DNA from: Coprobacter fastidiosus
GTDB taxonomy: Bacteria; Bacteroidota; Bacteroidia; Bacteroidales; Coprobacteraceae
Reading direction: 5' to 3'
Length of the DNA stretch: 64,000 nt
NCBI RefSeq assembly: GCF_030296935.1
Contig: NZ_AP028032.1
Coordinates: forward strand, 1,364,001 to 1,428,000
The notes beneath the pieces were generated by a model. That model did not search any database. It was not told the origin of the DNA and was given only the letters and a program-made list of their open reading frames with translations. Positions 43,774 to 53,900 of this stretch are shown piece after piece. Position numbers and translations under genes: made by a program. Positions within the stretch are counted from its first letter, which is position 1. Each line of letters opens with the position of its first letter.

Positions 43774-44586
43774 ATGGCAAATCTATTCAGTGTAAAAGAC
43801 AAAGTAGTGGTAATGACCGGAGCTGCCGGTATTCTCGGACGTACGATATCTTCATATCTTGCCGGAGAAGGTGCAAAAATGGTTATCCTCGATCGTAATG
43901 AAGAAGCGGGAAACGAACTGGTAAATAACATTAAAGCTGCCGGAAACGAAGCCATATTTCTATATACCGACGTGCTGAACAAAGAAGTCTTATTGCAAAA
44001 CAAAAAAGATATTATCGCCAGATACGGTCGTATAGATGTATTGCTTAACGCAGCAGGAGGTAATATGGCGGGTGCTACGATTCCTCCCGAAAAGACGATT
44101 TTCGATCTTGACGTGGAGGCTTTCCGAAAAGTTGTCGATTTGAATCTTTTCGGTACGGTATTGCCCACAATGGTATTTGCAGAAGAGATGGCGAAACAAA
44201 AAGAAGGGGCTATCGTAAATTTCAGCTCCGAATCGGCTCTACGTCCACTAACCCGTGTCGTAGGCTATGGTGCAGCAAAAGCCGCAATATCGAACTTTAC
44301 AAAATATATGGCCGGCGAACTGGCTCTGAAATTCGGACCGGGATTGCGTGTCAACGCCATTGCTCCGGGATTTTTCCTGACCGAACAAAACCGCACTTTA
44401 TTAACTAATCCCGACGGTTCACTGACCGATCGCTCACGTGTTATCCTCGCTCACACACCGTTCGGACGTTTCGGTGAACCTGAAGAACTTGTCGGAACGA
44501 TCCAATACCTGATCAGCGACGCCTCGAAATTCGTAAGCGGAACAGTGGCTATCGTCGACGGAGGATTCGACGCATTCTCGATTTAA
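43774..44586 (+). CDS. SDR-type fructuronate reductase (D-mannonate oxidoreductase)
   Basis: 270 residues. The Rossmann motif is TGAAGILGRTI (NAD-binding), NAAGG follows, the catalytic Ser lies in NFSSESALRP and Tyr-Lys in YGAAKAAISN, and the ending VSGTVAIVDGGFDAFSI is typical of the mannonate oxidoreductase subgroup of SDRs. It reduces D-fructuronate to D-mannonate in glucuronate breakdown, taking the place of the unrelated UxuB. The assignment rests on its position between the LacI regulator and uxuA (24-bp gap). As a bare sequence it could also be another sugar-acid dehydrogenase. Confidence 0.85.
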   Translation: MANLFSVKDKVVVMTGAAGILGRTISSYLAGEGAKMVILDRNEEAGNELVNNIKAAGNEAIFLYTDVLNKEVLLQNKKDIIARYGRIDVLLNAAGGNMAGATIPPEKTIFDLDVEAFRKVVDLNLFGTVLPTMVFAEEMAKQKEGAIVNFSSESALRPLTRVVGYGAAKAAISNFTKYMAGELALKFGPGLRVNAIAPGFFLTEQNRTLLTNPDGSLTDRSRVILAHTPFGRFGEPEELVGTIQYLISDASKFVSGTVAIVDGGFDAFSI

Positions 44587-44610
44587 TAACCAATTTAGAA
44601 AATTACAGAT

Positions 44611-45783
44611 ATGATTTTATGCGAACAAACATGGCGCTGGTACGGACCGAATGACCCTGTCAGCCTGCAAGATATAAAACAAGCCGGAGCTACCGGAATC
44701 GTAAATGCCCTGCATCAAATTCCCAACGGAGAGGTATGGACTGTTGAAGAGATCATGAAACGCAAAAAAATGATCGAAAATGCCGGACTCAAATGGTCGG
44801 TCGTAGAGAGTGTTCCGGTACATGAGCATATAAAAACCCAGACCGGGGATTTCCAGAAATATATCGATAATTATAAAGAAAGTTTACGGAATCTAGCCCA
44901 ATGCGGCATATATATCGTGACTTATAACTTCATGCCGGTACTCGACTGGACCCGTACCGATCTCGCCTATACCATGCCCGACGGATCGAAAGCCTTGCGT
45001 TTCGAACGGGCGGCTTTTCTTGCCTTCGACCTTTTTATACTGAAAAGACCGGGTGCTGAAAAAGAATATTCCGATGAAGAAAAGGCCAAGGCAAAAGCCC
45101 GTTATGATCAAATGAGCGAAGCCGACAAGCAATTACTTATACGCAACATGATTGCCGGGTTACCGGGATCGGAAGAGAGCTTTACCGTAGAACAATTTCA
45201 GGAAGCCCTCGATCGGTATAAAGACATAGATGCGGAAAAACTACGTGCCAATTTGATCTATTTCTTAAAAGAAATCACTCCGATAGCTGACGAAGTCGGC
45301 GTAAAATTAGTCATTCATCCGGATGATCCCCCCTACCCGATTTTGGGATTGCCAAGAATATTGAGTACCGAAGAAGATTTCAGAAAACTGATCGAAGCTG
45401 TTCCGAACGAATCGAACGGACTTTGTCTGTGTACCGGATCATTCGGTGTACGGGGAGACAATGATCTTGCCGGAATGATGGAACGTTTCGGCGACCGCAT
45501 CAATTTTGTACATTTGAGAAGTACGCAACGGGATGAAGAGGGAAATTTCTACGAAGCCAATCATCTCGAAGGAAATGTCGATATGTATAACGTAATGAAA
45601 AACTTCCTGCTGTTGCAACAACGCAGAGGTGTCTCCATACCGATGCGTCCCGACCACGGACACCAAATGATCGATGATCTCCACAAAAAAACCAATCCCG
45701 GATATTCTTGTTTGGGTCGGATGCGTGGTTTGGCCGAATTACGCGGATTGGAAATCGGCATCGCGAAATCTCTATTTAATTAA
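44611..45783 (+). CDS. uxuA: Mannonate dehydratase UxuA
   Basis: It dehydrates D-mannonate to 2-keto-3-deoxy-D-gluconate. 390 residues, the normal length. Recognisable family segments are [15 protein letters not shown] at the N-terminus, [46 protein letters not shown] and the C-terminal [12 protein letters not shown], which supply the metal-binding His and Cys residues. It is the last gene of the LacI-SDR-uxuA operon and is followed by an intrinsic terminator. With PUL A/B nearby, the glucuronate could come from sulfated host glycans, but no uronidase or lyase is present in the window. Confidence 0.96.
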   Translation: MILCEQTWRWYGPNDPVSLQDIKQAGATGIVNALHQIPNGEVWTVEEIMKRKKMIENAGLKWSVVESVPVHEHIKTQTGDFQKYIDNYKESLRNLAQCGIYIVTYNFMPVLDWTRTDLAYTMPDGSKALRFERAAFLAFDLFILKRPGAEKEYSDEEKAKAKARYDQMSEADKQLLIRNMIAGLPGSEESFTVEQFQEALDRYKDIDAEKLRANLIYFLKEITPIADEVGVKLVIHPDDPPYPILGLPRILSTEEDFRKLIEAVPNESNGLCLCTGSFGVRGDNDLAGMMERFGDRINFVHLRSTQRDEEGNFYEANHLEGNVDMYNVMKNFLLLQQRRGVSIPMRPDHGHQMIDDLHKKTNPGYSCLGRMRGLAELRGLEIGIAKSLFN

Positions 45784-45812
45784 ATAAGACATTTTTTCTT
45801 TTATACATAACA

Positions 45813-45845
45813 GACCGTTATTTCCGGAATCCGGGAATAACGGTC
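45813..45845 (+). terminator. Terminator of the uxu operon
   Basis: GACCGTTATT pairs with AATAACGGTC, followed by GTTATTTTTTTT. Confidence 0.85.
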
Positions 45846-45985
45846 GTTATTTTTTTTATATTTAATGTAGGTTCGTTTATAAAGGAGTGTCTAAATTTTA
45901 CTTGAACAAAGTTGTAGAGAAATTCATACAAATAGTCTGTTGCTCTCTCAGGAGGAGAACGTATCGACTCCGCTTTTACAAAAAA

Positions 45986-46020
45986 AATGCCCTTCCGAAA
46001 TTTAGTTTCGGAAAGGCATT
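45986..46020 (-). terminator. Terminator of the PUL B GH85 gene
   Basis: A stem of AATGCCTTTCCGAAA with its complement (one G-T style mismatch), followed on the minus strand by TTTTTTT. Confidence 0.85.
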
Positions 46021-46041
46021 CCAACTTTTCGCAAATCTTAC

Positions 46042-49000
46042 TTACTTCACGAATTTACCGGAACGAATAACTTTTCCGTATTGCATACGAACAATATAAG
46101 CTCCGTTTGCAAAATCTGCTACACTATATTTATCAGGATTAGTCAGATATTTAACCAAACCACCGTCGACACTGTAAATCCAAGCCTTATCAACATTTAT
46201 AAAGTTAATCACATTGTCGGCAACATAGAAGCTCGACACTTCGCTATTAACGTTGTTGATACCTTCCGGAGTCTGATCGAGACCTTCCGGCTCTTCTGCA
46301 ATACCTTGATCATGAGTATCTGCCGGAGCCGGGCGAGGTTCATTGTCACCTGAAATTTCTACTCCAAAATCGATTGAGAATCCCTTCGCATGAAGCCCTG
46401 TAGGCAAGAACGAACCTTCGAACCATGCATCTGAGAATACGATACGCAAACGGCTATTACCCGGACGAGCATCTTCCGGTATAGTAAATGTATGAGTAAT
46501 ACCCGTTGTCTGGAATTCAGGAGTTGCAGCTCGAATATTACCTACACGGAACAATCGTTCACCTTGAGCAGGATTTTCATCGATCGGATCAGGATTGAAA
46601 GTTCCGCTTCCATCCAAATCCATCCAACCACCGGCAAAGCAATATTTCAAACCGTCAGAAAAATCTGCACATTTGATTGTAAGAGTAACTTCTTGACCTT
46701 GTTCTACCTTCAAAACTTTATCAGTAGCATTCACATATTGTGTTCCGTCAGTCTGAGGACCATCAGCATGGTAATCAATATTCTGAGTAGCTCCGACTGT
46801 AGTGAAATCAGTTACATAACGTTGTTCGCGTGCAATATCAGCTCCCTCACAATTCGGGTCCATCTGACTGATACCATAAGAATTATCATCTCTAACAGGC
46901 AAAGCATCTTGATCTGCACGAGCAACTTCTACCCACTCTATCGGAGAATACGTTTTCAAATCGGTAGAAACCGCACGCACCCCGATAAACGGTTGATCAT
47001 CGGCATTTTCAAAAATAATATCACCAACATAAACAGCCCATTGCGTAGTACGAGCTATTTCAGAAATACGCCCCTCTTCACCGTTCTTATAAAGAATTTC
47101 GAAATGATCGACATTAGCCTCGTCATTGAATAATAAATCCCAATCAGCACGATCTTCGGCAGCTTTATCCAACTTCCAGTTTGCTTTAATAGAAAGAGAA
47201 GTCTTGGTTTCTTCTTTTACTTCTACAACCACATCCTGTACATTAGCCGGTACGGTCTTAACATTGTCGTTGATCTCCAATTTTCCGACATAAAGTTTAT
47301 AATTATCGTCCGAACCTTTTACTCGCAAACCGATACGTTCGATCACATCACCCTGATTAATTCCGGAAAGCATAATTTTCTTTTCCTGCCAGGTAGTACC
47401 TGTTGTCTCACCTACGGGAAATTCTAACCAAGTACCGTCTTGCTTTTTCAAAATAACATACAAATTGGTTGCATTATTACCTTCTTTACCGCTTTTTACG
47501 GCAATATTGGCATAAGCTCCCGATGCACTCGATGTAAGCGCAGTCTGGAAAAGAACGATATCTGTACCTGTAGAAGTAGCTTCTCCTGTCAACTTCAAGC
47601 AAGAACCTCCGGTATAAGCATCGTCATGAGAAAATTCCGGTTGAATTTTATCACTTGCCGTCAGAGTTTCCGGCTCTGTTACCAACCAACGGTAGGTCGG
47701 CACACGATCTTGATTAGCCATATTATACCATGCACCGGCCGTTTTCTTTCCTTTATAATTATAACGGTCACCGTTACCTAAGTTAAAATAGGTAGCAAAA
47801 GGCAGATTACCTTGAATAGCCGAACGTTCGGGAATCCACGTTGCCAAACCGGCAAATGTAGAAAGAGGTAATTTATCCCCCTCTTTTTCCCAATTGTTTC
47901 CTGTATTACTTATTTCTGGACGATTCAACGGATTGCGGTTACCTCCCGAAAAAGCCCGTTCGAGCAAAGATTGATAATTGCTTTGTGCTTCATAAGCATC
48001 CGCTCCCGAATTATAAGTCCAAAAACGACTCGCATTATGCTCGCCCCAAAGACAAATACCGCACCTCTTGTCATCGTCAGTAGCATTTAATCGAGACCAG
48101 CCACGATCCATACTTACGATCCATACGCCTGCATAAAGTCCCTCAGACGTACCCATAACTTCTTCCGCCTTACGGACAGAAGCTCCCATATTATAAGAAA
48201 AATCCGAAGCTGCATAATTCAACATCGTATGAGCAGTACGTCCGGTTTCATCACCAAACAAGGCATTCGGATTACCTACGATAGATGACATTGCCGTATA
48301 TAATCCCAAATGGAAATTATCAAAACCACAAGCAGCGGCTTCTTTATACAATGCCTTATTGAAGGCAATCGTAGTTTCATTGGTATATCCGGTATCTTCC
48401 CAGTTATAGTTAATACCATCTGCACCGAAATACATCAAGCAATTAATCATCGGTTTTACATACTTGAACGTACCGTCAGTATTCTTCTCGCTGATTATTC
48501 TATTCCACTCTCCGGAATCAACTCCCCAACTTTCAAAAAATTTGATACCGCTCATAATATTGGTTCCGTTCTTGTGTGCAGCATCAACCCACGCACCTGG
48601 AGCAGAGAAAAAACCATGATTCCATGACCCGAACAGATTAGTGTAGTTCCACATAGAGAATACATCATCTGCAAAATTAGTCGTAGGTTGCCCTACAGCC
48701 CCATCTTTACCCGTACTCATCGGAATATTCATCCAAAGATCCCGTTTTTCATACGTATCGGGAAGAAGACGATTGGCTCGATCTATAATTTGAGCTTTAC
48801 GCACATGCGAACGAATAAATGCAATGTCAGAAGGAAGAATACCTTTGGCAGCAAACTCTTCTTCTGTCGGGTAATTACGTCCCTTCTGCAATGCATTATA
48901 GAACAATTCCATCAAATCTACATCCACAAAACCGGAAAAATCATACACCTCTTTCGTTGCAGTTTCCGACATCTGTGACATCGCTGTGCCCGGTGTACCC

Positions 49001-49050
49001 ATTACCGAACAACATACCATAGCACTGATAATCAAGTGTCTTTTTTTCAT
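46042..49050 (-). CDS. GH85 endo-beta-N-acetylglucosaminidase (PUL B)
   Basis: 1002 residues from the ATG at 49050 (a TTG at 49056 opens the longer frame). Signal peptide to about residue 26. The GH85 barrel carries WVDAAHKNGT (154-163), KFFESWGV (170-177) and the catalytic Asn216-Trp-Glu218 in DGINYNWEDTG. A galactose-binding-like domain follows (about 470-620), then an Fn3-like segment, a GEVED-type domain (about 790-915) and a short C-terminal tail (SVADFANGAYIVRMQ ... SGKFVK) like a T9SS sorting signal. It is clearly a paralogue of the PUL A enzyme but differs in the N-x-E middle residue and in its accessory domains, pointing to a different N-glycan preference (inference). Confidence 0.92.
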   Translation of the reverse strand: MKKRHLIISAMVCCSVMGTPGTAMSQMSETATKEVYDFSGFVDVDLMELFYNALQKGRNYPTEEEFAAKGILPSDIAFIRSHVRKAQIIDRANRLLPDTYEKRDLWMNIPMSTGKDGAVGQPTTNFADDVFSMWNYTNLFGSWNHGFFSAPGAWVDAAHKNGTNIMSGIKFFESWGVDSGEWNRIISEKNTDGTFKYVKPMINCLMYFGADGINYNWEDTGYTNETTIAFNKALYKEAAACGFDNFHLGLYTAMSSIVGNPNALFGDETGRTAHTMLNYAASDFSYNMGASVRKAEEVMGTSEGLYAGVWIVSMDRGWSRLNATDDDKRCGICLWGEHNASRFWTYNSGADAYEAQSNYQSLLERAFSGGNRNPLNRPEISNTGNNWEKEGDKLPLSTFAGLATWIPERSAIQGNLPFATYFNLGNGDRYNYKGKKTAGAWYNMANQDRVPTYRWLVTEPETLTASDKIQPEFSHDDAYTGGSCLKLTGEATSTGTDIVLFQTALTSSASGAYANIAVKSGKEGNNATNLYVILKKQDGTWLEFPVGETTGTTWQEKKIMLSGINQGDVIERIGLRVKGSDDNYKLYVGKLEINDNVKTVPANVQDVVVEVKEETKTSLSIKANWKLDKAAEDRADWDLLFNDEANVDHFEILYKNGEEGRISEIARTTQWAVYVGDIIFENADDQPFIGVRAVSTDLKTYSPIEWVEVARADQDALPVRDDNSYGISQMDPNCEGADIAREQRYVTDFTTVGATQNIDYHADGPQTDGTQYVNATDKVLKVEQGQEVTLTIKCADFSDGLKYCFAGGWMDLDGSGTFNPDPIDENPAQGERLFRVGNIRAATPEFQTTGITHTFTIPEDARPGNSRLRIVFSDAWFEGSFLPTGLHAKGFSIDFGVEISGDNEPRPAPADTHDQGIAEEPEGLDQTPEGINNVNSEVSSFYVADNVINFINVDKAWIYSVDGGLVKYLTNPDKYSVADFANGAYIVRMQYGKVIRSGKFVK

Positions 49051-49085
49051 AAGCAAATAATTTTAATTTAGGTTGTTTAGTTAAT

Positions 49086-49120
49086 GAATAGTATTTCGAC
49101 ATTGTGCCGAAATACTATTC
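49086..49120 (-). terminator. Hairpin between susD and GH85 in PUL B
   Basis: A perfect 13-bp stem GAATAGTATTTCG / CGAAATACTATTC starts 16 bp past the susD stop. No long T run on the minus strand. Same location as the hairpin at 29825 in PUL A. Confidence 0.65.
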
Positions 49121-49135
49121 TTGTTTTCTCATATA

Positions 49136-50929
49136 TTAAAAGTTAGGCTGGTCTACATCCCACCACAAGCGCGTAGCCTGGAGATCTGCTCCTCCCAGCG
49201 CTTTAAGACCGGTAGCCTGAATATCCCGGATAGAAGCATCATCGGTATTCGGGAAAGGCATACGGCGGATCAAATCTCCTTCAGACAAAGAACCGTCTCC
49301 GTTACCCGGATTTATCACCGGGAACACCTTCGGATAGCCCGTACGGCGCATATCTACCCACGGTTCATAACTATACGGATACGCTGCGATATATTTCTGG
49401 GTAATGATTTTTTCGAGTTTAATCTCACGAGTATCTCCATCGTTCCACTTTACTCCGATTTGGGTAACGCTCGGTTCATTATTTACAATACCTTGCGGAT
49501 CGACATAAGTATAGGCAACAGGAGTTTCGAGATTTTTATATTCATCGAGACGAGTAACATAAGTCGATGCCATTTTCATATCCCGGTCTTCGAGATAGGC
49601 ATTGTCAAGTCCTCGATTATAGAAAAACGATTCCGATCCTCCCATATCCCAACCATAAAGACGGCCTTCTGCACGCAAGAAGTCCACTTCCGACATTTTC
49701 ATCAAATAAAGAGGCGGTGCATATCCTGCAAATACTTGCGCGCTCAATTTACTGCATCCGGCATAAGGATTAGAGCCTGACGCCTGACCGGTTCCCGGAG
49801 TAACACCTTCCCGCATACCGATAATACGTGTATTAGCCGGAGTCGCTTCTCCTGTCGTCTTATTTACAAAAGCATTTCCATTCTTTTCGAACACATAATC
49901 GGCGTAAGGGTGATTCAGACTTTTAAGCAAACTTTCGAATGATGCGCTCAAGCGGGAATCTCCCCAAGTATTGGTTATCTCCAAAAGCGGATGAGTCATT
50001 CCTAAATACATAGGACGCAAACCGATCTCATCATCCGTACTCTCGATAACACCATCACGAACAGCTTCTTCCGCCCATTCTTTTGCCATTGGGTTATCGA
50101 CCTTGACAATGTGCATCGCCATACGCAACTTAAACGAATTGGCAAAACGAATCCATGTCTCGACATTGGTCGCTTTCATCATAGATAAGTCGGACAAATG
50201 CTGACTCATCTGGCCTTTAACTTTCGATTTATACCATTCCGGTTTCTGATCGAAATAGTGAAGACATTTGAGAACGGTATCTACATTTGCCTTAATATTC
50301 ACATAAATAGTTCGCAAATCATTATACGTAAACGGCGAGCTTTGTTTGTTCGCCTTGAAATCGACATACGGAAACGGTCCGTACAAATCGGCGATTTCCT
50401 GAGAGGCATAATTGAATAAAAGCAGGAAAATCGCTTTCATTTCGGGAATAGAGTCTATTTCCGGACGGTTTAACAGTGGTACAAATACATTTTTGGAAAT
50501 CTCATAGCAGGAGAATGGTCCCGGATTGAAATCGGGACTTACGGCATAGATATGTCTCAGCTCCCCGTACATAAAATCGGAATGCGGAACAACCGAGAAT
50601 TGTGCATAGTTATCGGGTCCTAAAGAAAATTGACGTTGATAGGAGTGTGCTCCAGGCATCTGGCCTTCTTTTCCACCTCGCATAGCGTATATTCCACCGC
50701 GAGCCTGTCTAAAAGAGGTGTTCAACGCCTGAATAGCAGCATCTAATCCCTCTTCCGAAATAGATTTCATATAATCGATACTGTCTGCTGCTCCATGGTA
50801 GATCGTATCATCTACCTTTATTTCTGTCTGGTCGAAATCGTCTGTCGGGATATCATAATCCAGACATGATTGAAAGACAAGTAGTGCAACCGATCCCAAA
50901 AGCGTGAAAAATATTTTGTTTTTTTTCAT
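49136..50929 (-). CDS. susD: SusD/RagB-family lipoprotein (PUL B)
   Basis: 597 residues from the ATG at 50929 (the frame continues to 50962, but that part overlaps the susC stop). The signal MKKNKIFFTLLGSVALLVFQSC gives an acylated Cys22. Family blocks include LYGPFPYVDFKA, FANSFKLRMAMHIVK and the C-terminal KLEKIITQKYIAAYPYSYEPWVDMRRTGYP. It is the partner of the upstream SusC. It is longer than the PUL A SusD but matches it at the C-terminus (RRMPFPNTDD, LKALGGADL, LWWDVDQP). The glycan preference is unknown. Confidence 0.93.
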   Translation of the reverse strand: MKKNKIFFTLLGSVALLVFQSCLDYDIPTDDFDQTEIKVDDTIYHGAADSIDYMKSISEEGLDAAIQALNTSFRQARGGIYAMRGGKEGQMPGAHSYQRQFSLGPDNYAQFSVVPHSDFMYGELRHIYAVSPDFNPGPFSCYEISKNVFVPLLNRPEIDSIPEMKAIFLLLFNYASQEIADLYGPFPYVDFKANKQSSPFTYNDLRTIYVNIKANVDTVLKCLHYFDQKPEWYKSKVKGQMSQHLSDLSMMKATNVETWIRFANSFKLRMAMHIVKVDNPMAKEWAEEAVRDGVIESTDDEIGLRPMYLGMTHPLLEITNTWGDSRLSASFESLLKSLNHPYADYVFEKNGNAFVNKTTGEATPANTRIIGMREGVTPGTGQASGSNPYAGCSKLSAQVFAGYAPPLYLMKMSEVDFLRAEGRLYGWDMGGSESFFYNRGLDNAYLEDRDMKMASTYVTRLDEYKNLETPVAYTYVDPQGIVNNEPSVTQIGVKWNDGDTREIKLEKIITQKYIAAYPYSYEPWVDMRRTGYPKVFPVINPGNGDGSLSEGDLIRRMPFPNTDDASIRDIQATGLKALGGADLQATRLWWDVDQPNF

Positions 50930-50948
50930 AAGATATACTGCTTTATGA

Positions 50949-53900
50949 TTAGAAATTAACATTCAAAGAGAATCCGAATGATCGTGATGAAGGCATGTTG
51001 AACATCTCAAATGCTCCGGCTCCGTTAGCTGTAGAAAGCGATACATCGGGATCGACCGGACTGTCCTTGTAAATAAAAAACAGGTTGCGGGCAATGAACG
51101 AAAGAGTCAAATTCTTATTTTCTCCAATCAGATTACGGAACGTGTAACCCAAAGAAAGCTCTCGCAAACGGAAATTGGTACCGTTATAGATATATTGCGA
51201 AGAAGCCGGCGATGCTCCTCCGATACCTTTATAATAAGACGAGATCGGCACGACTCGATTACTGCCATCGGGTAGATACATTCCCGGCTGCGAGCCATAA
51301 TCAGAAGCTATGAGATTGTGTTGCTCTGCATATTGACGGGCTTCGGCCGTACGTTCCGACAAACCTGAACCGTCGAGATAGGCTTCGGTAAACGAAATTA
51401 CTTTACCGCCAATGCGACCGTTGATCAGGAAGAACAAAGAAAAATCTTTATAGCGAATGGTATTGCTCCAACCCATTTGCCATTTCGAATTCATATTGCC
51501 GGCATAAACGCCATACTGCTTGTTCGCCTCAGTTTCTAATTGAGGTTTACCTTCGGAATCGAGAACATAATACCCCTTTTCATCGCGCTTGAAATCCGTC
51601 ACATACATATCTCCGATAGAGCCGCCTTTACGGTAACGTACACGAACTCCCATCAAATCGTTATAAATGAGTTTTTCACTACCATCCTCTTCGTATGAAG
51701 TCTCGAGTATCTTATTATCATTGAATGATACGTTATAAGAAGTTTTCCAAGACCAGTTCTTCCCGAAACGGAAATTATACCCGACTGTAGCTTCGATTCC
51801 CTGATTGCGAACCTTGCCAGAGTTTACTGGTTCTGACAAGCCGGATGCATTCGTCGCTATCATATAAAGATCTTGCATCTTAGAGTTATAATAGGTAAGG
51901 TCTAAATTGAGTCGATTATCTAAAAACATCATTTCGACACCGGTCTCAACGGACTTTGTCTTTTCGGGTAACGGATTAGCAAAACGAGCATATGCACTCG
52001 GTGAAATAACTCCGGTTTTAAGATCTTCTGTCCCTTTTGCATAAACCTGATTAGGAATAGAGTTTCCTACTTCTGAATAAGAAAGGCGATACTTTAAATA
52101 ACTGAACCAATCAGGTAATTCAACAAGAGAGCTGACAATGGCATTGGCACCGACTCCGAAATAACCATAGTTATCTGGAGTACCACGGTCGGAAAATTGC
52201 TTATATGCACGATACCAGTCACGACGATAAGACCCGTCGATATATACTTTTTCCTGCCAACCCAATTGAGCCGTAATAAGTGCGGCTTTATCCCAATCTG
52301 TCAACTTAGTAGTCTTGGTAGCAGATGTTCCTCCGGCATTTGTCTGGAACAAATTGACACGTGTCGAAAGCATTTGATTATTCGGATCTATATAAGTAGC
52401 CACCACATCGGTCTTTTGAGTCTCCGTTTCTCGCAAGTGGCCTACCCAACCGGCTGTAGCCGACACGGAAAAATCTCCGAAAGTCTTATTGTAACTCAAC
52501 AAATAGTCGGTATAGATTTCATTGGCCGTTTCAATGTCTTTCCAATAATTTCCGTAATCATCCATGTTTGAAGGAAGGAATGTCGTTGCATAACGACGAC
52601 TATCTTTCTTATATTTAGTGTGATCGATGCTGACACGCGCCTGAAAACTCAATCCGTCATAAATATCGGCACGACCGGTTATCGTACCATAGAAACGGTC
52701 TTCGTTCACTTTGTTTCGATTCTGATTCATCAACCAATAAGGATTATTTTGTCTAGCTTCCATATACGCCCAGTTTTGCATAGGACCGGAAAGCGCTACA
52801 CGAGTCGGAGTCAACACATACTGACCCTGGTCAAGTACATAAATAGATCTTACGTTACTGTTCCATGTTCCGTCTATGGCATAATTATTACGATAATAAC
52901 CGATATCGATATTGCGCGGCATCATGTACATGTGATAAATCGGGTTTCCGGTCGTACCGCCACCGGGACGATTACGGGTCACAGTTTGTACATAATTCAT
53001 AGACATGTCGAAATGGAGGCGTTTAAAAAATTCATAACTTTGACGGAATGCAAAAGAGTTACGATTGTAAGAGTTACTTTCTAGCATTCCTTTAGAGTGA
53101 GAATTACCAAAAGAAAAATAGGTTTGAATCTTATCCGTACCACCTGACAATGCAATCGAGTTGTTGGCAGTAAGACCAGTACGGTAAAAATCGTCAAGGT
53201 CGTTACCTGCACTATTACGCAGATATACTTCATGTGTTCGGTCTGCTCCGAACTGGTCTCCATCCAATGGAACATTGATCACCAAATTATCTGCACTGCG
53301 TGCCGAAACTTTATCGCCCCAGCTATCTACAGATAACTGATCTCCGATACTCGAGGATGTGACCTCCGCACCATAAATATTTTGAATTTTCGGTGTCAAA
53401 AGCGGTGTGTCGAAAGTAAGATTTGAAGAGAAATTGATGGCTAACTTGCCTTCCTTTCCTCTCTTTGTCGTTATCATCACGACTCCATTAGCGGCAGCCG
53501 ATCCGTAAAGTGCGGCTGCATTAGCCCCCTTCAACACATTGATAGATTCTATATCATCGGGATTGATCATAGATAGCGGATCGGATCCTTCACCTACGCC
53601 AGAACTCGTCATGGTCGTGAGATCGGTCATCTGACCACGAATATTATTGGTCATGGGAACACCATCGACAACAATCAACGGGGTACTAGAACCGAAAACC
53701 GACTTGTTACCGCGAAGAATAATTTTCGAAGCTCCTCCGGCGCCACCGGCACTCGGAGTAATAACGACTCCCGAAACTTTTCCTTCGATAGAGTTTGCGA
53801 CATTCGGATCTTGTACTCTGTTCAGGTCGTCACTTTTAATCTGTTGTGTAGCGTAAGTCAATGATTTCTCTTTACGCAAGATACCCATAGCTGTTACTAC

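Noticed and set aside
46492-47133. A 213-codon plus-strand frame opposite the PUL B GH85.
   Set aside because: Shadow frame of the antisense GH85 coding sequence, with no start signals.
26500-48000. CRISPR arrays or tandem repeats within the surface-protein genes.
   Set aside because: The protein-level InlB repeats are diverged at DNA level, and no regular direct repeat-spacer pattern is seen anywhere in the window.
49121-49780. A 219-codon plus-strand frame opposite susD of PUL B.
   Set aside because: Shadow of SusD codon usage; it also runs through the susD-GH85 hairpin region.
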